Shown piece after piece: positions 36,825 through 41,918 of a DNA stretch of 55,022 nt (position 1 is its first letter; each line of letters opens with the position of its first letter). The position numbers and the translations under genes were made by a program. The DNA comes from JAJRRH01 sp047638815 (GTDB lineage Bacteria > Bacteroidota > Bacteroidia > Flavobacteriales_D > JABDKJ01). The notes beneath the pieces were generated by a model. That model had not been told where the DNA came from. It made no database searches and worked only from the letters and a program-made list of their open reading frames with translations. The stretch is from contig JBLIMR010000014.1 in NCBI GenBank assembly GCA_047638815.1, positions 1-55,022 of the forward strand. Reading direction: 5' to 3'.

Positions 36825-36901
36825 TGCAGGTTGGTCGAAAGCTGTATTCTTGAGAAGTGTTGTGCCTCGAGGGACCGGGGGTTCGAATCCCTCATTCTCC
36901 G
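36825..36901 (+). pseudogene. Decayed second tRNA-Ser(UGA) copy lacking its 5' acceptor strand
   Basis: Aligns without gaps to 36699-36775. It keeps a D-arm-like part, an anticodon loop CTTGAGA with TGA at 36851-36853, and a stem GTATT/AGTGT that still pairs through G-U wobbles. The T-arm and the acceptor 3' half are identical to the first copy. The 5' acceptor strand is replaced by CGTTTTT (36817-36823), which cannot pair with ATTCTCC, so no mature tRNA is expected. The variable arm has one mismatch. Confidence 0.8.
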
Positions 36902-36908
36902 CATGTAG
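36874..36908 (+). repeat. 35-bp direct repeat, copy 2
   Basis: Second copy of the tRNA-Ser 3' end repeat (see 36748-36782), perfect over 35 bases, at the end of the decayed tRNA. Confidence 0.9.
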
Positions 36909-36993
36909 GACTCCTCACAATCCATTTAATCAGGATCCCGACTGCGATTCTACATGTTAATCAAAATCCACTTGGCGAGGCTATGCTTCCAGC

Positions 36994-37117
36994 ATTGTGA
37001 ATAGCTTTCAAAATTGTATTTTTATGTGATTATTCGCAGTTACTCATGTAGCACCCATAATAGGTTTAGAGTTGTGAATAGCTTTCAAAATTGTATTTTT
37101 ATGTGATTATTCATAAT
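36994..37117 (+). CRISPR. Mini-CRISPR of type II-C character: two 47-nt repeats around one 30-nt spacer, no cas genes
   Basis: The repeats are 36994-37040 and 37071-37117; 41 inner bases (36995-37035 and 37072-37112) are identical. The period is 77, i.e. 47 + 30. The repeat begins (A/G)TTGTGAATAGCTTTCAAAA, which from memory closely resembles the 47-nt type II-C (Cas9) repeats of Bacteroidota such as Bacteroides fragilis. The last five bases differ between copies (GCAGT and ATAAT), yet in both copies the ends still pair with the repeat's first ten bases. The spacer is 37041-37070. No further repeat lies at the expected 77-base position upstream. No cas gene is seen in this window, so it is an orphan or relic. 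Confidence 0.75.
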
Positions 37118-37180
37118 ACGGATTATTCCGTTGTGAAAACATTTAAGCTGCCTCGTCTTACAATACGGGGCATTTTTTTT
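37071..37180 (+). ncRNA. Repeat fused to a tracrRNA-like tail (possible natural single-guide RNA)
   Basis: Directly after the second repeat comes a nexus-like hairpin ACGGA-TTAT-TCCGT (37118-37131), then the linker TGTGAAAACATTTAAG, then a terminator hairpin TGCCTCGT/ACGGGGCA (37149-37156 with 37065+100, i.e. 37165-37172) and eight T (37173-37180). From memory, GGATTATTCCGTTGTGAAAAC is typical of Bacteroidota type II-C tracrRNA tails. The repeat's own ends (37071-37080 with 37108-37117) stand in for the repeat:anti-repeat duplex. Read together with the spacer at 37041-37070, the order guide, duplex, nexus, terminator is that of a single-guide RNA. Function is not shown. Confidence 0.65.
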
Positions 37181-37256
37181 GAAATTATTCTCCAGTTATG
37201 AAGACTGTCTTTAATAGTTTCAGCTACATCATGTTTAATCAAAGACCGTTATTTCA

Positions 37257-37457
37257 TTACTGCCTACTGACTGCCGAATATCTCATTGAGGGCATAATAC
37301 TTAAACCTCTTTTCGCTGGTTTACCTATTGAATGCTCTAGGATCTCCTTAATATTAGTCATATTGCCATCTTTACTGACTTCTAGTAATGCCTGGGCTAC
37401 TATCTTAGTCCAAATCACTTTACTCTTATTCTGGAGATATTCAAAATTGCGACCAAA
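37257..37457 (-). pseudogene. Open-frame remnant, possibly of a phage-type small protein
   Basis: 67 codons are open between two stops on the minus strand, without a clear start at the front. The translation has a protein-like composition: SKVIWTKIVAQALLEVSKDG then NMTNIKEILEHSIGKPAKRG. The segment DGNMTNIKEILE recalls small phage or terminase-associated proteins, but I cannot assign a family. The opposite strand has a 95-codon frame (37198-37485), which I judge to be the shadow. Low confidence. Confidence 0.3.
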
Positions 37458-37515
37458 TTACCAACGAATGGGGTCAATACATTAAAAAGTACTGAATACA
37501 AAATGATCATCCAAA

Positions 37516-37559
37516 ACAAAGTCCTGTATGTTAAATACATACAGGACTTTGTTTTTTTA
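37516..37559. terminator. Very strong hairpin with T-run on one side and A-run on the other
   Basis: Perfect 16-base stem (37516-37531 with 37537-37552), loop TAAAT, then eight T. The A-rich flank upstream lengthens the stem and makes it able to act in both directions. No intact gene lies just before it on plus; the tracr-like RNA already has its own terminator at 37180. Confidence 0.8.
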
Positions 37560-37637
37560 TCTAAGCTTAGATAAAAGATCTGCTCTGTTCCCTCTCAAAA
37601 ATATCTAAAAGAATAACTTCTGCTACTTGTCGCTTAA

Positions 37638-37745
37638 ATTATATTATTTACATTTGTCGGAGTATCAGGAACGCCTTTTAGCGTACCAACCGAGCACAAA
37701 AGCTACGGTGGTTTAGAATACGGACAGTCCAGTCAAAATAAATGA
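37638..37745 (+). pseudogene. Short open stretch, perhaps the C-terminal scrap of a lost gene
   Basis: 35 codons after a stop, with no start codon: reads TFVGVSGTPFSVPTEHKSYG then GLEYGQSSQNK and stop. The composition looks like real protein, not noise. Nothing else is seen in the 240 bases between the strong hairpin and the next gene at 37799. Confidence 0.25.
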
Positions 37746-37798
37746 TTATTCTCTGTTTCTATTATTGTCCTGATGCATAACATTTAAAACCATGCATT

Positions 37799-38161
37799 AT
37801 GAAAACTGTAATTATTAATTTGAAAGAGGGTGAAATAATTTCCTCTCAAAAAATAACCATTAACTCAATTATCACTCTAGATTCTTCATTTGTTGATATG
37901 ACTAAATATCTGAATGAAGATGAATTGGGTGCATTAATCCAACTTGATCACCAACGACCTGCTACTTTGCTAAATTTGACCGATGTAACGCCCTATGTTC
38001 TTTTATATTTTAATGAAAAATTAGAATTTAAAGGCGCATCATATAGCATTAAAAGTGGTTCTGGAAGTTTTACTATTCAAACTCAGTTTAAGAATATTCT
38101 TTTTGTAAGACTGCCTCATGATTTAAAATTGAACCAAATAATTAATCTAAACCAAAATTAG
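37799..38161 (+). CDS. Hypothetical protein, 120 residues
   Basis: It starts MKTVIINLKEGEIISSQKIT and has no signal peptide, so it is probably cytoplasmic. The pattern of short beta strands (TPYVLLYFNEKLEFKGASYS, SGSFTIQTQFKNILFVRLP) suggests a small beta-sandwich or barrel. No known motif is visible. It lies alone in the accessory region between the CRISPR relic and fhs. Its codon use and composition match its neighbours well enough to be a real gene. I do not recognise a family. Confidence 0.65.
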   Translation: MKTVIINLKEGEIISSQKITINSIITLDSSFVDMTKYLNEDELGALIQLDHQRPATLLNLTDVTPYVLLYFNEKLEFKGASYSIKSGSGSFTIQTQFKNILFVRLPHDLKLNQIINLNQN

Positions 38162-38162
38162 T

Positions 38163-38222
38163 ATGAGCGAAGATAGAAAAGTGGAAGTGTCTGATGAGCG
38201 ACTTGTTGAAATTCCAGGATAA
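38163..38222 (+). CDS. Possible 19-residue peptide next to the hypothetical gene
   Basis: ATG at 38163 lies one base after the stop of the 120-residue protein and encodes MSEDRKVEVSDERLVEIPG. Charged and regular, it could be a leftover C-terminal part of the neighbour or a true small peptide. Between 38223 and 38521 only one more open stretch is seen (38329-38478). Confidence 0.25.
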   Translation: MSEDRKVEVSDERLVEIPG

Positions 38223-38328
38223 TATTCATAGATCTAAGATTCACTTCCGGTAAACTATAAGAAACTAGGGAGAACTATTTTGATCTTGACGGAGTGTAAT
38301 CTGCTATTTACAGATCTTAATTTATTAG

Positions 38329-38478
38329 TACAATGAAACAAATTCTAAATCGATTATTGCGGTTAGAAAAGTGAAATTATTTAACCACGAACGTGATGTT
38401 TCAATAAGGTTTAACAACTCTTTGAAAGGAATTGGATATTACCAGCTGTCCATTGCCCAACACATCCAATTATTTTAA
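38329..38478 (+). pseudogene. Gene scrap without start codon upstream of fhs
   Basis: 49 codons open after a stop, reading NSKSIIAVRKVKLFNHERDV then SIRFNNSLKGIGYYQLSIAQ and HIQLF. It has a protein-like composition but no ATG at its front (an internal GTG exists). It ends 43 bases before the fhs ATG. I read it as a decayed gene end; it fits the run of scraps between 37.2 and 38.5 kb. Confidence 0.3.
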
Positions 38479-38521
38479 CGAATTAATTATTTAAATTCGC
38501 CTAAAACCAATCTAGGGAAAC

Positions 38522-40198
38522 ATGGGAAAATCGGATATTGAAATAGCGCAGGCAGCAAATTTGGAACACATCAATAGCATTGCGGTTAAACTGAGCATAA
38601 CAGAAGAAGACCTAGAGCATTACGGAAAGTATAAAGCAAAATTACCTTTGTCACTAATAGATGAAAACAAAGTAGGGCAATCGAACCTTATCCTTGTTAC
38701 AGCTATGACACCGACCCCAGCTGGAGAAGGTAAAACAACAGTTTCAATTGGTTTAACAGAAGGACTGAATAAAATTGGTAAAAAATGTACCGTTGTTCTT
38801 CGCGAACCGTCCTTGGGACCTGTTTTTGGTATCAAGGGTGGTGCTGCGGGAGGTGGATATTCTCAAGTTGTTCCAATGGAGGATATAAACTTGCACTTCA
38901 CAGGCGATTTTTCGGCAATAGAAAAGGCTAATAATCTACTGTCTGCCTTGATAGACAATAATGTGCGACAGCATGGAGAAAATTCCTTGGGAATTGATCC
39001 TAGAACAGTTACTTGGAAAAGAGTAATGGATATGAATGACAGGAGCTTGAGATCGATAGTATCGGGATTGGGCGGAAAGGCTGGTGGTGTCCCTGCCGAA
39101 ACAGGATTTAACATTACCGCAGCTTCAGAGATTATGGCCATCTTGTGCCTGGCTGAAGATTTTAGTGATCTGAAAAAGAAGATATCTGCAATTTACATAG
39201 GAGATACTTTTGACGGAAAACCAGTATTTGCTAAAGAATTGAAAGCTGAGGGAGCGATGGCTGCGTTATTGAAAGATGCCATCAAACCAAACTTGGTTCA
39301 GACCCTCGAGGGTAATCCTGCCATTATTCATGGTGGACCTTTTGCAAATATTGCGCAAGGAACCAACTCTGTGATTGCAACCAAAACAGGTATGAGTCTG
39401 TCGGAATATGTTGTTACGGAAGCAGGTTTTGGTGCAGATTTGGGCGCTGAGAAGTTTTTAGATATTAAATGTGGCTACTCGGGAATATCTCCAAAAGCGG
39501 TTGTAATAGTAGCAACTGTGAGGGCATTGAAATTTCATGGAGGACAAGATTTGAAAAGCTTGACCACAGCAAATGTTGATAATCTCAAAAAAGGATTGGT
39601 GAACTTAGGCAAGCACATTGAAAACATGCAGCAGTTCGGATTGCCAGTTGTAGTGGCAATCAACAAGTTTGTTTCAGACACTGATGAGGAGATTGCAGCT
39701 GTCAAGAGTTTTGTTGAGAGCAAAGGAGAACGCGCTGAGCTATCCGAAGGTTGGGAAAAAGGAGGAGATGGAACTCAAGATTTGGCAAGAGCAGTTGTTG
39801 AGGCTTGTGCTAGCTGTAAAGGTAAATTCACACCGATGTACGATTGGAATCTGACCATCCAAGAAAAGATAGAAGCATTAGCGCAAAAGATCTACGGAGC
39901 AGATGGTGTTGATTTTGCTGCACCTGCCAAAAAACAAATGAGACGAATGACCGAATTGGGATTAGACAAACTGCCGATTTGCGTTGCTAAAACTCAAAAC
40001 AGTATTTCTGATAAAGCATCATTAAAGGGAAGACCTTCGGGCTATAGACTAAATGTCCGAGAGTTTGAATTTGCTGCTGGTGCGGGTTTTATTATTCCAA
40101 TAACAGGAAATATGTTAAGAATGCCAGGCCTTCCAAGCAACCCTGCATCTGAAGGTATTAGCATAGATAATGAAGGTGTAATTACCGGGTTATCATAA
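38522..40198 (+). CDS. fhs: Formate--tetrahydrofolate ligase
   Basis: Makes 10-formyl-THF from formate, THF and ATP for purine synthesis and one-carbon metabolism. 558 residues, the family norm. P-loop TPTPAGEGKTTVSIGLTEGL near residue 67; then LREPSLGPVFGIKGGAAGGG, MNLHFTGDF-type region (EDINLHFTGDFSAIEKANN), RALKFHGGQ and the C-terminal GFIIPITGNMLRMPGLPSNP. Cytoplasmic. It begins 43 bases after a gene scrap; its own promoter is not obvious. A WYL-type regulator follows after 11 bases. Confidence 0.97.
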   Translation: MGKSDIEIAQAANLEHINSIAVKLSITEEDLEHYGKYKAKLPLSLIDENKVGQSNLILVTAMTPTPAGEGKTTVSIGLTEGLNKIGKKCTVVLREPSLGPVFGIKGGAAGGGYSQVVPMEDINLHFTGDFSAIEKANNLLSALIDNNVRQHGENSLGIDPRTVTWKRVMDMNDRSLRSIVSGLGGKAGGVPAETGFNITAASEIMAILCLAEDFSDLKKKISAIYIGDTFDGKPVFAKELKAEGAMAALLKDAIKPNLVQTLEGNPAIIHGGPFANIAQGTNSVIATKTGMSLSEYVVTEAGFGADLGAEKFLDIKCGYSGISPKAVVIVATVRALKFHGGQDLKSLTTANVDNLKKGLVNLGKHIENMQQFGLPVVVAINKFVSDTDEEIAAVKSFVESKGERAELSEGWEKGGDGTQDLARAVVEACASCKGKFTPMYDWNLTIQEKIEALAQKIYGADGVDFAAPAKKQMRRMTELGLDKLPICVAKTQNSISDKASLKGRPSGYRLNVREFEFAAGAGFIIPITGNMLRMPGLPSNPASEGISIDNEGVITGLS

Positions 40199-40209
40199 TC
40201 ATCAAATAG

Positions 40210-41232
40210 ATGCCAGCCAACAAATATGCCCTCATACGTTATCGGAGCATCGATAATTGTTTGACGAATAAATATAAAACCTATCCAAGTAAAGAAGACT
40301 TGCGAGATGCATGTGAAGAGGCGTTGTTCGGAACATCTGAGGGTAATATTTCAATTTATACTATTGATAAGGACATTAGTGCTATGAGGAACGATACAGT
40401 CCTTGGCTATGAAGCACCTATTGCTTATAGCAAAGAGTATAATGGGTATTACTATCGAGACCCTCAATACTCGATTAATAAGTTCCCTATCAACGAGGAC
40501 GGCATGGAGGCCTTGAATTTCGCTGCGCATACTTTGTATCAATTTAGGCATCAACCGATCTTCAAACAATTTGAAGAAGTCATTTCCAAGATCCGTGATA
40601 GTCTGGCCTTGCAACCAGATGGTCTGGATCAGACTTATAAAGATCACATGATCTTTGAAGAGAATATTTCTGTTGAGGGCAAAAATCATCTTACACCATT
40701 ACTGAATGCCATAAAAAACAACATTTATGTCGCATTCGAATACAAAGCCTTTCAAGCGGATGAAACGAAGGAATACCTTTTCGCCCCATACTTACTAAAG
40801 GAATATAAAAAACGGTGGTATGTTATAGGAATGGATAAGGACGCGGGTAAAATAAAAACCTTTGGACTTGAAAGAATTGTCAGTCTCAAAATATCTGAGG
40901 ATTATTTTTTAAAAGAAGAAGGTTTTGATCCAAGGGTATATTTTGAACACTCAATTGGAATTGGACATTATGGAAAGACCCCAAAAAGGATAAAATTGAA
41001 GGTTGAGAAATTGCAGTCAAAATACATGATGTCTCAACCCATACACCATAGTCTGAAATTAGTGGAAGAGAAGAAAGATCACAATATTTTGGAACTTGAA
41101 GTCATTCTATCTCATGAGTTGGTCAATGAAATTATGGCTTGGACACCCTTTGTTGAGGTCGTTTCTCCAAAAGAATTGAGAGATCTTGTTGTAGAGAGAT
41201 TAAAAAACATTCAGAAAAAATACAGATTGTAA
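40210..41232 (+). CDS. WYL-domain transcriptional regulator
   Basis: 340 residues. The N-terminal part (1-100) starts MPANKYALIRYRSIDNCLTN and holds a winged-helix-like segment; the WYL domain is at about 165-240 (IYVAFEYKAFQADETKEYLF, APYLLKEYKKRWYVIGMD, KTFGLERIVSLKISEDYF), followed by a WCX-like C-terminal domain. WYL proteins bind nucleic acids or nucleotides and often regulate phage defence, DNA damage or CRISPR genes. It follows fhs by 11 bases and may be cotranscribed. Its being 3 kb from the CRISPR relic is noted, but no direct link is shown. Confidence 0.88.
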   Translation: MPANKYALIRYRSIDNCLTNKYKTYPSKEDLRDACEEALFGTSEGNISIYTIDKDISAMRNDTVLGYEAPIAYSKEYNGYYYRDPQYSINKFPINEDGMEALNFAAHTLYQFRHQPIFKQFEEVISKIRDSLALQPDGLDQTYKDHMIFEENISVEGKNHLTPLLNAIKNNIYVAFEYKAFQADETKEYLFAPYLLKEYKKRWYVIGMDKDAGKIKTFGLERIVSLKISEDYFLKEEGFDPRVYFEHSIGIGHYGKTPKRIKLKVEKLQSKYMMSQPIHHSLKLVEEKKDHNILELEVILSHELVNEIMAWTPFVEVVSPKELRDLVVERLKNIQKKYRL

Positions 41233-41290
41233 ATACACTACAATCATGGCATGGTTCTTTGTATCAGTTAAATAATAAAGATATAAAGAC

Positions 41291-41542
41291 ATGACAATAG
41301 TAGAAGCTAAAAAACACATTGATTCATTTTCAAGACCAAACGGATTTAATGTCTACTCCTGGCGCGCTGTAAAAAAAATGGCATTTGGAGCATGGCAGTC
41401 TTACATTCAAGGTAAGAGGCAATACAGAACATATAACTTCATGTGCAGAGAGTTTTATGAAATGACCTGTGACTTAAATGGTCAATCTATACTATCCAAA
41501 AGAAGAGTTCACTGCCATTTTCCAGAAATCATTGGCTCTTAA
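41291..41542 (+). CDS. Small basic hypothetical protein
   Basis: 83 residues, rich in Lys, Arg, Tyr and Phe, with three Cys in the second half (FMCREFYEMTCDL, VHCHFPEIIG). No signal peptide or membrane helix. The composition would suit binding to nucleic acid, but no fold can be named. It is followed by the two tandem RNA units. It starts at ATG 41291, 58 bases after the WYL gene. Confidence 0.6.
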   Translation: MTIVEAKKHIDSFSRPNGFNVYSWRAVKKMAFGAWQSYIQGKRQYRTYNFMCREFYEMTCDLNGQSILSKRRVHCHFPEIIGS

Positions 41543-41594
41543 GTGTCCCAATATCAGCGATCAGCATTAAAAATACAAGTTGGAATTATTTTTT

Positions 41595-41720
41595 TGTGAC
41601 CTTACCTTATTCTTTTGTCTTAAATACGGAGGCACATTGTAAGTGGAGTTCAACTTCGCTTTTTGTCTTCATGAATAGTTGGTTGGTAGGTACAGATGTT
41701 ATGCATCTGTACCTTTTTTT
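41595..41720 (+). ncRNA. Candidate small RNA, copy 1 of a tandem pair
   Basis: The unit shares ordered blocks with 41749-41880: TGTGAC (41595), GTCTTAA (22 bases later), then TGTCTT and ATGAATAGTTGGTTGG (41671-41686). It ends in a terminator hairpin with perfect stem GGTACAGATG/CATCTGTACC (41689-41698 with 41704-41713) and seven T. No open frame of note. The strand is fixed by the T-run. A -7 box is not clear. Confidence 0.6.
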
Positions 41721-41748
41721 ATATTCAATACTTTTCAGAATAAAATAA

Positions 41749-41880
41749 TGTGACGAATAGTACTTGGGCCGTCTTAAGAATATAGACACTAAGAACATCC
41801 TTTGTTTAAGGGGATAAATGTCTTTTATGAATAGTTGGTTGGATAGGTGCAGATTTTATGATCCGCACCTATCTTTTTTT
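41749..41880 (+). ncRNA. Candidate small RNA, copy 2 of a tandem pair
   Basis: Same block order and spacing as copy 1: TGTGAC (41749), GTCTTAA after 22 bases, ATGAATAGTTGGTTGG (41827-41842). The terminator stem is different in sequence (41842-41854 with 41861-41873, one A-C mismatch) but equal in place, followed by seven T. The conserved single-stranded GTTGGTTGG before a variable hairpin is the typical pattern of paralogous small RNAs. Confidence 0.6.
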
Positions 41881-41918
41881 AATTTTTTTCAGAAATAACC
41901 ACGAATCTCATTGAATAT

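Noticed and set aside
36748..36908. The 35-bp repeats as att sites of an intact integrated element
   Set aside because: Only about 90 bases lie between the copies and no integrase is in the window; at most a relic.
37071..37180. A complete canonical tracrRNA gene
   Set aside because: No full anti-repeat complementary to the repeat's GCTTTCAAAATT part is seen before the nexus; only the repeat's own end can pair, so the fused reading is preferred.
37198..37485. A 95-residue plus-strand frame after the tracr-like RNA
   Set aside because: Looks like a shadow: hydrophobic and irregular, while the opposite strand has a better protein-like stretch (37257-37457).
41842..41880. The hairpin at 41842-41873 as terminator of the leftward T9SS gene
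   Set aside because: On the minus strand no T-run follows; the T-run is on the plus side, so it belongs to the plus-strand RNA.
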